Positions 43,969 through 50,907 of a stretch of 64,000 nt of DNA are shown piece by piece (position 1 is the first letter of the stretch; each line of letters opens with the position of its first letter). The stretch spans positions 34,084,645 to 34,148,644 of the forward strand of contig CM019707.1 in assembly GCA_009760885.1 (NCBI GenBank), written 5' to 3'. The translations under genes and the position numbers were made by a program. A model generated the notes under the pieces. The model worked only from the letters and a program-made list of their open reading frames with translations, was not told where the DNA came from and did no database searches. This DNA is from Achatina immaculata (taxonomy: Eukaryota; Mollusca; Gastropoda; Stylommatophora; Achatinidae).

Positions 43969-46900
43969 CTGGCCTGGACTTTGTGTATGTGTATGTATGT
44001 ATGTATATATATATATATGTTGTCTGGACTGAACTTTGTATATATGTTGTCTGGACTGAACTTTGTATATATGTTGTCTGGACTGAACTTTGTAAATATG
44101 TTTTCTGGACTGAACTTTGTATATATGTTGTCTGGACTGAAATTTGTATATATGTTGTCTGGACTGAACTTCGCGCAGAAATTATTCTTAGATTATGTCA
44201 GGAGGAGACTTTATTTTTGTGTTCATAAACAGCAGACAAGCAGACCCGCCCACAAAGTTCCCAAATCTAAGAGATCTGGACAGTCTTCAGCGGAGCAAGC
44301 AAAGTCTTCAGCGGAGCAAGCAAAGTCTTCAGCGGAGCAAGCAAAGTCTTCAGCGGAGCAAGCGAAGGGCTGTAACATTGTCATCGAGGTAGTTTCCCCT
44401 GTTCCAGAAGCCAGTAAGTCAGTCCCAGTGCCTGGTTTTTACGCTCTATTAAATGGTCCCCCCCCAAAAAAAAAAAACCCCCATGGAGTAATCATCATCA
44501 GGTGCCATGCCGATAAGCGGTGGCAGTCATGCTTATTAAAAAATCTCAGTCCCTGATATCACTTCACTTGATGACTTTATACTGTGCCTTTGCATTAGAC
44601 TGTTGATAATTGTTTTTTTTTCCTTTTGGTCTTCCCCTGCATCTCTTCCTGTTTATCTTTCCTGCTGTTATGATGCTTCCAAGCCCTGACCATCTCATTA
44701 TGTGTCCAATGAACGAAGACTGACATTTGTTTCTTATGAATTTAATCAGATTCCTCTTTACATTTGCTTTTGTTAGGCATTCCTCTGTTTCTCACTTCAG
44801 ATGCCCGTGGTGTTCTTAACACCCTTCAGAGAAACCACATCTCCGCTGCCTCTAGTGATCTTTGCATCCATCTGTTCTTTTGCCTGTGACTCACTTCCTT
44901 GGAGTAGGATAGGCTCGATGTAGCATTTTCTAAGTCTCTTTCTGGTGGATGATTTTGTTTTAAAAAGTGTTTCCTTGGCAACCTGTACTTCAGTTTGTTA
45001 TCGAGTTAGGGTTTGTGGCCTCACTGTCTCTTCGTAATTGCTGAAGGGGTTACCTCCCATTGTTTTGATCCCAGCAAATGAGCTGTTAAAGTGTTACCTG
45101 GTTCAAATATTGCAGGTGACAATGAACCAGTGGCAGTGTGTCGGATTGTGAGTGGATTACTGCGAAATATTCGAAGTCCTGGAGTGGAGCCAAGGTGGGG
45201 GCGTCTCGATAGTCTCCCCCGACTCTGTCCACCCTCCTCTTGGACTAAAGTAGTTCCCTGCTCCACCTGTCCAGGCTTGAAATGTTCGTGGGTCTCACCT
45301 TCAGACTGGAACAGTCGTTGTTGTGCCTCGCCTTGCTGTCCTACACTTCTTGAATATTCGCAGAATTTATCACATTTCACTCTTCTGTTATTTTGCTCGT
45401 AGCCAATAGTCATATTGTTTAAAGCTGGTCAAAGGAAGTATATTAGTTAGAGCTGGTTAAGGAAAGTATATTGTCTAAAGCTGATCAAGGAAATATATAT
45501 TATTTAAAACTAGTCTATGAAAATATATTATCCAAATCTGGCAAGAAAAGTATGTTATTTAAAACTGGTCAAGGAGAGTATATTATCTAAAGCTGGCCAA
45601 GAAAAGTACATTATTTAAAACCGGTCAGGGAAATTATGCCCTAGAAGTCTAAAACTTGTCACAAATCGTGGTATATTTATATTTTGTTTCGTTACCTTGA
45701 ATGATTCCATTTTTGACAAGGCACTTTTTTAATATGGCAGCGGTCTACATCTACATTTGCCGACATTCTCGCCTCCATCGGTCATTCTCCTTCTGGTCTA
45801 TTAACTCAAGGGTCGTCAGTCTGTCCCACCTGTGACCCATCAAGTTCGTCATGCTCTGGGGCCATATACATATCAGCGTTATAAATGTTAGCTTCTAGTT
45901 CTTGTAACACTGGGCGATAACGCCACCCCCCCCCCCTTGTGGGCGTTGGAAAGGATCTGGGTGCGGTGAAAGAAAAATGATCAGTAGAGGAATGATGGGT
46001 GGGGTGGGGGGGGGCATGGAAGAAGAGGGGACAGTAAGACGCGTCGAGGGAAAACGAATCAGCGGACGGGGGAAGTAATAGCTTCCTTCTTAGACGAGGG
46101 AAGTAATAGCTTCTTTCTTAGACGGGGGAAGTAATAGCTTCTTTCTTAGACGGGGGAAGTAATAGCTTCTTTCTTAGACGGGGGAAGTAACAGCTTCCTT
46201 CTTAAACGGGTGAAGTAATAGCTTCTTTCTTAGACGAGGGAAGTAATAGCTTTATTCTTAGACGAGGGAAGTAATAGTTTCCTTCTTAGACGGGGGTGGT
46301 AATAGCTTCCTTCTTAGACGGGAGAAGTAATAGCTTCCTTCTTAGACGGGAGAAGTAATAGCTTCCTTCTTAGACGGGGGAAGTAATAGCTTCTTTCTTA
46401 GACGGGAGAAGTAATAGCTTCCTTCTTAGACGGGGGAAGTAATAGCTTCTTTCTTAGACGGGAGAAGTAACAGCTTCCTTCTTAGACGGGGGTAATAATA
46501 GCTTCCTTCTTAGACGGGAGCAGTCTTCTTCTTCGTTCGCTTCTACCACTAAGACCTCACTGTGATCCTACTGAATTTTTGCTTGTGGTCCTCGTTAGGT
46601 CCCCTGGTATCCTGTGTGGTCCCCGAAAGAACCACACGAGATCCCTGAGAGGACCACAAGAGGACGGGAGAAGTAATAGCTTCCTTTCTAGACGGGGGCA
46701 GTAATAGCTTCCTTCTTAGACGGGAGAAGTAATAGCTTCCTTCTTAGACGGGGGAAGTAATAGCTTCCTTCTTAGACGGGGGCAGTAATAGCTTCCTTCT
46801 TAGACGGGGGCAGTAATAGCTTCCTTCTAAGACGGGGGAAGTAATAGCTTCCTTCTAAGACGGGGGAAGTAATAGCTTCCTTCTTAGACGGGAGAAATAA

Positions 46901-49875
46901 TAGCTTCCTTCTTAGACGGGAGAAATAATAGCTTCCTTCTTAGACGGGGGAAGTAATAGCTTCCTTCTTAGATGGGGGAAGTAATAGCTTCCTTCTTAGA
47001 CGGGAGAAGTAATAGCTTCCTTCTTAGATGGGGGAAGTAATAGCTTCCTTCTTAGACGGGGGAAGTAATAGCTTCCTTCTTAGACGGGAGAAGTAATAGC
47101 TTCCTTCTTAGACGGGAGAAGTAATAACTTCCTTCTTAGACGGGAGAAGTAATAGCTTCCTTTCTAAACAGGGGCAGTAATAACTTCCTTCTTATACTGA
47201 GGAAGTAATAGCTTCCTTCTAAGACGGGAGAAGTAATAGCTTCCTTCTTAGACGGGAGAAGTAATAGCTTCCTTCTTAGACGGGAGAAGTAATAGCTTCC
47301 TTCTTAGACGGGAGAAGTAATAGCTTCCTTCTTAGACGGGGGAAGTAATAGCTTCCTTCTTAGACGGGGGAAGTAATAGCTTCCTTCTTAGACGGGGGAA
47401 GTAATAGCTTCTTTCTTAGACGGGAGAAGTAATAGTTTCCTTCTTAGACGGGGGAAGTAATAGCTTCCTTCTTAGCACTTTTCAACCTGATATTGAGAAA
47501 CTTGTGTCCCTACATGAAACTCATCCATCACATTAAAAGCTGAGAAAGGAATGCAGTAAGTGAGTTATAAATGTAATCCTTCATATTGATAACTAAATTG
47601 GTTTGCTAGCTAAGTTTTCAAGATCTGTAATGCATATCCTAGTTTAACTGATCACTGTATGAGTGGTATATAAATGGCGAGGGGGGAGGGGAGCTTTAAG
47701 GATAGGGCGTGAAAGAAAGGGGGCGACAGGAACTTTAAGGATAGGGCGTGAAAGAAAAGGGGCGACAGGAACTTTAAGGATAGGGCGTGAAAGAAAGGGG
47801 GCGACAGGAACTTTAAGGATAGGGCGTGAAAGAAAGGGGGGCGGCAGTTCTAAGAGGCCTTGGAAACAAGAAATATAATTCTGTATTGCTCATATTTCAA
47901 AGATGAAGTATTTTAAAATTCGTAAAAAACTTTTGCTAATTTTCAAATTTTTTAAACTGATGTTGCTAGAAGAAAGCATAAACTATGATCAATGTTTTAA
48001 GTGTAATTTTTGGTCTCCAGAAAAGCAAGCACTATTTCTCATATATTGTGCACGCAGTCTCATAATAACTTTACGCAGTAATACTTCGTATTGTGTCCAG
48101 AGAGAAATCTACACCAGAATGCAGTGTACAAATCAAAGTTATAATATGAAAACAAGCGCACACACATTCAAGCATCTTGGTACAACGAGATAACATCAGA
48201 TGGTAGGTGTACCACAGAGGTAAAAAACAGAACATGTCAGGCAGAGGTAGCATTTCAGAAAATGAGAACTATTTTGTGCAGTCCATCTTTGTCAATAATT
48301 GCTAGAAAAAAGAATACTCTTGAAATACTGTATTGAGCAAGTATGGGAGAAAATCACTGCCATTAACACACAAAAAAAAAAAACAACAACACCGACAGCA
48401 TTAGAGGCAACTGAAATGTGGGTCCTACCAAGAATGTTAAGAATACCATGGACAGCCAAAAATAACAAACGAAGAAGGCCTAAAGAAAGCCAGTGGGAAA
48501 CGAACCTTAATAAGCACACTACGGGGGCAACAGTCTAGGTTTAATGGCCATATAATGAGAAGAACAGCGATGGAAAATATCGTGACAACATGGAAAATTG
48601 GAGGCAGGAAAGGTAGAGGAAGAGAAAGAGATAAAATATTAGACAAAATGGTACAATAGCAGAGCTGACTGAAAACATGAAAGATCGGAAACTGTGGAGA
48701 GACATGGTCGCCGACGCCTGCAGGCATGGCACATGATGATGATGTAAGGGGGAAAAGTATAATAAATGTGCGCGTTTTTCTTCCTAGTATTTTTCTTTCC
48801 AAAACAACAAATTCACCTGCAGGACTTCACACTTGCCCTATGCCGTTAGCTTGTGAGAACTACGACTGACCTCTTCAACTCCGAACCCATACGCCATTAT
48901 TCTAAATAACAGTATATTTATTATCCTTCGTTCATTTCTCTATGTATAGTTTCTTACCCTCACGAGGTCATGTATAGTTTCTTACACTCACGAGGTCATG
49001 TATAGTTTCTTACCCTCACGAAGTCATGCATAGTTTCTTACAGTCACGAGGTCATGTATAGTTTCTTACCCTCACGAGGTCATGCATAGTTTCTTACACT
49101 CACGAAGTCATGTATAGTTTCTTACACTCACGAGGTCATGTATAGTTTCTTACACTCACGAGATCATGTATAGTTTCTTACCCTCACGAGGTCATGTATA
49201 GTTTCTTACACTCACGAGGTCATGTATAGTTCCTTACACTCAACGAAGTCATGTATAGTTTCTTACAGTCACGAGGTCATGTATAGTTTCTTACACTCAA
49301 CGAAGTCATGTATAGTTTCTTACAGTCACGAGGTCATGTATAGTTTCTTACACTCACGAGGTCATGTATAGTTTCTTACACTCAACGAAGTCATGTATAG
49401 TTTCTTACAGTCACGAGGTCATGTATAGTTTCTTACACTCAACGAAGTCATGTATAGTTTCTTACAGTCACGAGGTCATGTATAGTTTCTTACCCTCACG
49501 AGGTCATGCATAGTTTCTTACAGTCACGAGGTCATGTATAGTTTCTTACACTCACGAGATCATGTATAGTTTCTTACACTCACGAAGTCATGTATAGTTT
49601 CTTACACTCACGAAATCATGTATAGTTTCTTACACTCACGAGATCATGTATAGTTTCTTACACTCACGAGGTCATGCATAGTTTCTTACACTCACGAGGT
49701 CATTTTTTAAATTGTTTCAAACCACAGGCACCTGGTCAAACGAACTCACCAGCACGGATTCTCTGATTACGATATCTACCCTGCTATCGGTCTCCAACGA
49801 GACCGCCACCGCCACAGCCACTGTGCCACCCTACACGGTTACTGCAGTTTGAGGAAACGAGGGGTCTTTACCTGA
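27869..49875 (+). CDS. Eight-exon gene, protein family not recognised
   Basis: Exons are 27,869-28,991; 29,883-30,069; 33,469-33,635; 37,866-37,974; 39,702-39,810; 44,179-44,413; 45,116-45,194; 49,728-49,875. Every intron is GT-AG and every junction keeps the frame. The total is 2,157 nt, giving 718 residues and TGA. Residues 1-374 are hydrophilic, Ser/Glu/Lys-rich and probably disordered. Residues 437-492 include a predicted coiled coil ([20 protein letters not shown]). Residues 493-565 form the most conserved-looking block ([20 protein letters not shown], then [20 protein letters not shown]). Residues 566-643 carry four SSAEQAK repeats. The C-terminus is His/Arg-rich. No signal peptide, membrane segment or known catalytic motif was seen. 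The 5' end may lie upstream, because 27,869 follows a good 3' splice site. An ATG at 27,800 would add 23 residues if transcription starts there. Confidence 0.75.
28992..29882. other. Intron 1
   Basis: Contains a G-run at about 29,030, a short duplication (caccagctggtgaactctgt twice near 29,150-29,220), a 40-bp repeat and a T/C-rich stretch before the acceptor. No element was recognised. Confidence 0.7.
29292..29425. repeat. 40-bp tandem repeat, ~3 copies, in intron 1
   Basis: The unit contains gcagttggtagagaagagga then agatgttgaaagtttgttct. Confidence 0.92.
29883..30069 (+). CDS. Main gene exon 2
   Basis: Starts after tacaaaatgtag and ends before gtaaggtg. It enters in phase 1 and leaves in phase 2. 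It reads [20 protein letters not shown] then [20 protein letters not shown]. Without splicing the frame would hit TAA immediately, since the stop is made of the 5' splice site itself. Confidence 0.8.
30070..30645. other. Intron 2, first part; weak tRNA-like segment
   Basis: At 30,360-30,440 the minus strand reads ggacagagtggttagggatc, resembling an A-box region of a decayed SINE. Otherwise no feature. Confidence 0.35.
30646..30915 (+). pseudogene. LINE-D-like 3' fragment in intron 2
   Basis: Reads [20 protein letters not shown] then [20 protein letters not shown], the common G-H-V-L-R-R ... G-K-R region of LINE C-termini. Truncated, with stops after 30,834. Confidence 0.7.
30989..31009 (-). 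ncRNA. Hammerhead-like core in PLE end, decayed
   Basis: The minus strand reads atgatta, then aggc-tcac-gcc, then gaaac. The stem II and GAAA parts are perfect, but the CUGANGA box has two changes. Confidence 0.35.
31399..31998 (-). pseudogene. PLE C-terminal region with GIY-YIG domain
   Basis: A 199-codon frame reads [20 protein letters not shown], the linker phrase of Penelope-like proteins (A-Y-x-R-x-x-N-L-x-D-x-L-V). It then has a Cys cluster [13 protein letters not shown] and the GIY-YIG signature [39 protein letters not shown] and a C-terminal [12 protein letters not shown] complete the fold. The catalytic Tyr and Gly of Y-I-G and the Glu after it are present. The frame is shifted upstream of 31,998, and no RT precedes it, so the protein cannot be made as an intact enzyme. 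Confidence 0.85.
32124..32292 (+). CDS. Open segment, possible alternative exon, doubtful
   Basis: A coding-like frame reads [20 protein letters not shown] then [20 protein letters not shown] and RTRYSR, ending at TCAAG then gtcagt, a fair 5' splice site at 32,269. With an acceptor after gatgaaccag (32,142) the piece 32,143-32,269 enters in phase 1 and leaves in phase 2. That is the same pair of phases as exon 2, so it could replace exon 2. The acceptor lacks a pyrimidine tract. It may instead be antisense PLE sequence. Confidence 0.2.
32284..32775. repeat. 54-bp higher-order minisatellite, ~9 copies
   Basis: A 30-bp half with cccagtcccagtttaatacg alternates with a 24-bp half with cccagtttaatatgactctg. 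The composite unit is 54 bp and keeps all frames open. It lies in intron 2. Confidence 0.92.
32845..32890. repeat. (TC)n/(TTC)n microsatellite
   Basis: ctctctctctcttcttcttc followed by further ttc units. Confidence 0.9.
32891..33468. other. Intron 2, last part, no element seen
   Basis: Unique-looking sequence with an A-run at 33,168. The acceptor before exon 3 is ctgtccttcaag. Confidence 0.5.
33469..33635 (+). CDS. Main gene exon 3 (coiled coil)
   Basis: Starts after ctgtccttcaag and ends CATGAATCAG before gtctgg, a weak but usable 5' splice site. It enters in phase 2 and leaves in phase 1. The peptide [20 protein letters not shown], then [20 protein letters not shown], has heptad spacing of Leu/Ile typical of a coiled coil. 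A LINE-A fragment begins only about 25 bp downstream. Confidence 0.78.
33658..33885 (+). pseudogene. LINE-A 3' fragment in intron 3
   Basis: Contains aaacgtcatgagaatttaga, then reads [24 protein letters not shown] and ends aaattccgcaagggacatgc. Truncated and mutated. Confidence 0.85.
33960..34345 (+). pseudogene. LINE-B 3' fragment in intron 3
   Basis: The frame at 33,973-34,317 reads [20 protein letters not shown], then [20 protein letters not shown] and [18 protein letters not shown]. It ends gacgtttaacggcacgggaa and a gatgtaagatgtaagatgtg tail, the clearest example of the LINE-B tail. Confidence 0.88.
34346..34599. other. Intron 3 spacer, no feature
   Basis: AT-rich sequence. Confidence 0.5.
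34600..34735. repeat. ~31/62-bp tandem repeat
   Basis: ggtttgtgaaattaactatt alternates with tcactccggttggtttgtga and ctcccactcccattgctttg variants. Confidence 0.85.
34736..35210. other. Intron 3 spacer, no feature
   Basis: AT-rich, no coding signal. Confidence 0.5.
35215..35720. repeat. ~24-bp minisatellite, ~21 copies
   Basis: Unit tgtgctatatttgtgtgtct plus atg. All + frames stay open and give Cys/Val/Leu-rich repeats that only look like membrane protein. Confidence 0.92.
35765..36112 (+). pseudogene. LINE-C 3' fragment in intron 3
   Basis: Frames give [20 protein letters not shown], then [18 protein letters not shown] and [20 protein letters not shown] ending ASRHST, the LINE-C terminus. 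It ends in cctgatgatgatgaatg. Confidence 0.87.
36185..36412 (+). pseudogene. LINE-D 3' fragment with (GA)n tail
   Basis: Reads [20 protein letters not shown] then [20 protein letters not shown], ends CLGQLMF and passes straight into (GA)n at 36,380-36,412. Same tail type as the 23.1-kb copy. Confidence 0.88.
36413..36795. mobile_element. PLE terminal-repeat fragment, fold-back remnant
   Basis: Starts gtctttattaataaacggac and ttgtgacgttttcatctata, the PLE end, and contains a gatttgcaagaagctgcg phrase like that at 53.1 kb. At 36,700-36,790 it holds a reversed end (gattaagatgtaatccgaagcgttg). No coding part remains. Confidence 0.6.
36863..37786 (-). mobile_element. Mariner-like transposon, internally deleted
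   Basis: Terminal inverted repeats tacaaggtgtgtccggtaag (left) and its near-perfect reverse complement ending at 37,786 are flanked by TA on both sides. TA is the target-site duplication of the mariner/Tc1 group. The two transposase pieces inside are on the minus strand. About half of the gene is missing, so the element is non-autonomous. It lies in intron 3, ending 80 bp before exon 4, antisense to the gene. Confidence 0.9.
36967..37456 (-). pseudogene. Mariner transposase remnant, two ends only
   Basis: The N-terminal piece (37,456 to 37,226) reads [20 protein letters not shown], then GRPLTS and the helix-turn-helix region [20 protein letters not shown]. The C-terminal piece (37,188 to 36,967) reads [20 protein letters not shown], equivalent to the Y-S-P-D-L-A-P-x-D-F-x-L-F motif that carries the second catalytic Asp. 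The segment between them, with the first Asp, is deleted, so no active enzyme can result. Confidence 0.87.
37866..37974 (+). CDS. Main gene exon 4
   Basis: Starts after aaatatttctcaagcag and ends TATGTCAG before gtgagt. It enters in phase 1 and leaves in phase 2. It reads [20 protein letters not shown] then [15 protein letters not shown]. The mariner relic ends only 80 bp upstream, so the branch-point region of this intron lies in the short gap. Confidence 0.8.
37998..38038. repeat. (TA)n microsatellite at start of intron 4
   Basis: About 40 bp of tatata, 24 bp after the exon 4 splice donor. Confidence 0.96.
38230..38490 (-). mobile_element. tRNA-derived SINE in intron 4
   Basis: On the minus strand the element begins gggtgtccgagtggcgaagt (A-box region) and has ggcggttcgaatccggccgg (B box). 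A non-tRNA body follows, with gtgcctctagggc near its end. The head resembles the one at 57,067 on the + strand. The anticodon arm no longer makes a good tRNA. Confidence 0.8.
38491..39235. other. Intron 4, no gene; poly-G at 38,937-38,956
   Basis: ATT-rich microsatellite at about 38,680-38,705 and a 20-bp poly-G run. No coding signal. Confidence 0.5.
39240..39372. repeat. ~21-bp tandem repeat, ~6 copies
   Basis: Unit like atttgtcacaaaatgtcaga. Confidence 0.88.
39517..39631. repeat. (CATC)n microsatellite
   Basis: catccatccatc run with tatc and attc interruptions, 70 bp before exon 5. Confidence 0.97.
39702..39810 (+). CDS. Main gene exon 5
   Basis: Starts after aacttcctacctttag and ends TCCATCCAAG before gtaaaag. 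It enters in phase 2 and leaves in phase 0. It reads [20 protein letters not shown] then [16 protein letters not shown]. The join with exon 4 gives SYVRKHIEAL without a break. Confidence 0.82.
39955..41150 (+). mobile_element. LINE-G (CR1/L2-like), 3' part, in intron 5
   Basis: Coding remains at 39,990-40,519 read [20 protein letters not shown], then LDYCSTI and [20 protein letters not shown]. They end [20 protein letters not shown] before FNSNLFHYL. The W-N-x-L-P-x-x-(I/L)-(R/K) phrase is typical of CR1/L2-type RT C-termini. A ~600-bp 3' UTR follows and ends acgggcctgcgtgcccaatt, then aattcattcattc as tail. One or two stops and the missing 5' half make it a relic. Confidence 0.85.
41254..41296. 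repeat. (CT)n microsatellite
   Basis: ctctctctctctctctctct then tttctttcttt. Confidence 0.96.
41460..41512. repeat. (CT)n microsatellite
   Basis: ctctctctctctctctctct run ending ctcactcactc. Confidence 0.97.
42243..42944 (-). pseudogene. LINE-A RT core
   Basis: Shows [20 protein letters not shown], then [13 protein letters not shown] (motif A Asp kept), [20 protein letters not shown] and YADD at 42,473-42,484, then [17 protein letters not shown]. All catalytic Asp residues are intact, but the reading frame is closed on both sides. Confidence 0.9.
43056..43574 (-). pseudogene. LINE-A RT N-terminal region
   Basis: The frame starts [20 protein letters not shown] and includes [20 protein letters not shown] then [18 protein letters not shown], the standard N-terminal RT motif (N-G-K-S-P-G-x-D-x-I). 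It ends where the frame shifts into the core. Confidence 0.88.
43855..44170. repeat. 27-bp minisatellite with (TA)n inserts, ~11 copies
   Basis: The unit is tatatgttgtctggactgaa plus ctttgta. Two copies have expanded their tata part into microsatellites at 43,928-43,961 and 44,006-44,020. The array ends 8 bp before exon 6. Confidence 0.93.
44179..44413 (+). CDS. Main gene exon 6 with coding minisatellite
   Basis: Starts after aacttcgcgcag and ends GAAGCCA before gtaagt. It enters in phase 0 and leaves in phase 1. It reads [20 protein letters not shown], then four 7-residue SSAEQAK repeats encoded by a 21-bp unit (44,281-44,368), then [15 protein letters not shown]. The intronic 27-bp array stops about 10 bp before the exon, so the splice acceptor sits at the array edge. 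Confidence 0.8.
44281..44368 (+). repeat. 21-bp coding minisatellite in exon 6
   Basis: Four copies of a 21-bp unit containing tcttcagcggagcaagcaaa, in frame, encode SSAEQAK four times. Copies are identical apart from the last base region. Confidence 0.9.
44485..44960 (-). pseudogene. LINE-C 3' fragment in intron 6
   Basis: Minus-strand frames give [20 protein letters not shown], then [18 protein letters not shown] and a [10 protein letters not shown] end (tcggcatggcacctgatgat). It matches the LINE-C copy at 19.2-19.6 kb. Several stops are present. Confidence 0.8.
45116..45194 (+). CDS. Main gene exon 7
   Basis: Starts after ggttcaaatattgcag and ends GAGCCAAG before gtgggg. It enters in phase 1 and leaves in phase 2. 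It reads [20 protein letters not shown] then PGVEP. Confidence 0.82.
45417..45645. repeat. ~29-bp minisatellite, ~8 copies
   Basis: Unit tttaaagctggtcaaggaaa plus gtatattat. Confidence 0.88.
45646..46060. other. Intron 7 spacer, no gene; G/C runs
   Basis: Contains a C-run at 45,926 and G-runs at 45,998-46,014. No coding signal. Confidence 0.5.
46062..47476. repeat. 28-bp minisatellite, ~45 copies, with SINE insertion
   Basis: Unit gacgggggaagtaatagctt plus ccttctta, with gggag/gggcag and ctt/ccttt variants. It is interrupted once by the 142-bp retroposon at 46,521-46,662. It lies in intron 7. Confidence 0.95.
46521..46662 (-). mobile_element. 142-bp retroposon inserted in 28-bp array
   Basis: Flanked by gacgggag at 46,513-46,520 and 46,663-46,670. 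It matches the first ~145 bp of the 1.3-kb element at 6,289 (cttcttcgttcrcttctacca, then gtggtcctcgttaggtccc). On the minus strand it ends in (GAA)n, so it is a 5'-truncated copy of the same family. Because the host array itself contains gacgggag, part of the flanking match is expected in any case. Confidence 0.85.
47477..47680. other. Intron 7 spacer
   Basis: No feature seen. Confidence 0.5.
47685..47850. repeat. ~38-bp tandem repeat, ~4 copies
   Basis: The unit contains aactttaaggatagggcgtg then aaagaaagggggcgacagg. Confidence 0.93.
47900..48750 (+). pseudogene. LINE-C RT C-terminal half in intron 7
   Basis: Frames give [11 protein letters not shown] (the F-x-Y-L-G-x-x-I-x-x-D region), then [20 protein letters not shown], then [16 protein letters not shown] and [23 protein letters not shown]. 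It ends catgatgatgatgt. This is the longest LINE-C copy here. Stops and frameshifts are frequent. Confidence 0.82.
48751..48944. other. Intron 7 spacer
   Basis: No feature seen. Confidence 0.5.
48945..49705. repeat. 28-bp minisatellite, ~27 copies, next to exon 8
   Basis: Unit tcatgtatagtttcttacac plus tcacgagg. A sub-pattern of paired variants (ctcaacgaag then cagtcacgag) repeats several times, so there is higher-order structure. It ends about 22 bp before exon 8. Confidence 0.95.
49728..49875 (+). CDS. Main gene exon 8 with stop codon
   Basis: Starts after attgtttcaaaccacag, entering in phase 2, and ends at TGA 49,873-49,875. It reads [20 protein letters not shown] then [20 protein letters not shown] and ends RKRGVFT. 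The 28-bp intronic array ends about 25 bp before the exon, so the polypyrimidine tract is short. Confidence 0.8.
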
Positions 49876-50245
49876 GTCAGTTCGGATCGCGGAGGACATC
49901 CAATGTCAAGCATCGTACATATTAAATAGTAGTCTTTAGTCACGTGACAGGATGCAGCGCCCGTCTGATAAACCTGGTACAGAACTGGACAGCCCAGCAG
50001 ATCACATCTTCCAGTTATTTCTGTTCTCTTACCAGTTCCCTCGGATACGGACTCTATACATCTCACTGGGTATGTTTTGCAACAAACTTCTCCACTGACA
50101 AACATCAGTTAAGAGGTACTATTTACAGAAATCTATTAAACTCACCTGAAGCAAGTAGTTGCTATGTAGTTGCTCTGTAGTTGTCTGATATCACAGTCTA
50201 GCTACTGAAGTATCAGATGGAATAAAATCTTTCAACAAAGATGGC
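49876..50245 (+). other. Putative 3' UTR of the main gene
   Basis: Non-repetitive sequence follows the stop and reaches a canonical AATAAA at 50,221-50,226. Cleavage would be expected about 10-30 bp later. Confidence 0.55.
50221..50226 (+). terminator. Poly(A) signal AATAAA
   Basis: AATAAA lies about 346 bp downstream of the stop codon, in the sequence gatggaataaaatc. Confidence 0.5.
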
Positions 50246-50367
50246 CAAAGCGGTTTCTTACAAAATTCATGTTAACGAATTTTTTTCTTCTAACTCGTGA
50301 TATACGTCTTAGTGTGCTGCACACCTTTAGGTAACTTCCTGTTTTGTTGGTATACCGTGTGTTAGTA

Positions 50368-50735
50368 TAAATGTCTTTGAATGCAAATGCTACAGAAGAG
50401 TCCTTCAGACATCATGGACACAAAAAAAGAACAAATATATCCATACTACAAGAACTTAATATTGAAGAAGGCTGGCTAGTAAAGTTAAGAGAAAACTTAA
50501 ATATTCTGGACACATTAAACGTCATGAGAACATAGAGAAGATAGTCTTGGAATAGTACATAATGGGGGAAGAAAAGAGAAGACCAAGGCGAAGATGGCTA
50601 CAAGACATCGTTGATGATCTCCGAATGGATGCATCAACAGCAGGGCATCTTGCTTACAATCGAGAGGAGGCCTACAGGAGTGCTGTTAGGGAGGCAAAGT
50701 TCCGCAACATACATGCAAATGACTGACTGACTGAC
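50368..50735 (+). pseudogene. LINE-A 3' fragment
   Basis: Starts atgtctttgaatgcaaatgc, reads NISILQELNIEEGWLVK and [24 protein letters not shown]. It ends aagttccgcaacatacatgc with an (ACTG)n tail instead of (AATG)n. Truncated and mutated. Confidence 0.87.
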
Positions 50736-50855
50736 TGAAAGTATGTTTAAATATAAAATAGTAAACAATGTAGCGAAATTTGGTCTTGAAAAATCTTTTT
50801 CCCAGAATTAGGAATATAGTTCTTTGCTTTATGGAGGTGGTGAGAAAATTGTCCA

Positions 50856-50856
<1 letters not shown>

Positions 50857-50906
<50 letters not shown>
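50857..50906. repeat. (CTAT)n microsatellite
   Basis: ctatctatctatctat run of about 50 bp. Confidence 0.97.

Positions 50907-50907
<1 letters not shown>

Noticed and set aside
45021..45413. 130-codon minus-strand frame
   Set aside because: It overlaps exon 7 antisense. The + strand exon fits the gene model in phase and the minus frame has no supporting signals.
46062..47476. 28-bp repeats resembling a CRISPR array
   Set aside because: Units follow each other without spacers and the context is eukaryotic, so this is a minisatellite. The same applies to 48,945-49,705.
48292..48802. Minus-strand frames of 60-120 codons
   Set aside because: They are antisense to the LINE-C RT C-terminus on the + strand.
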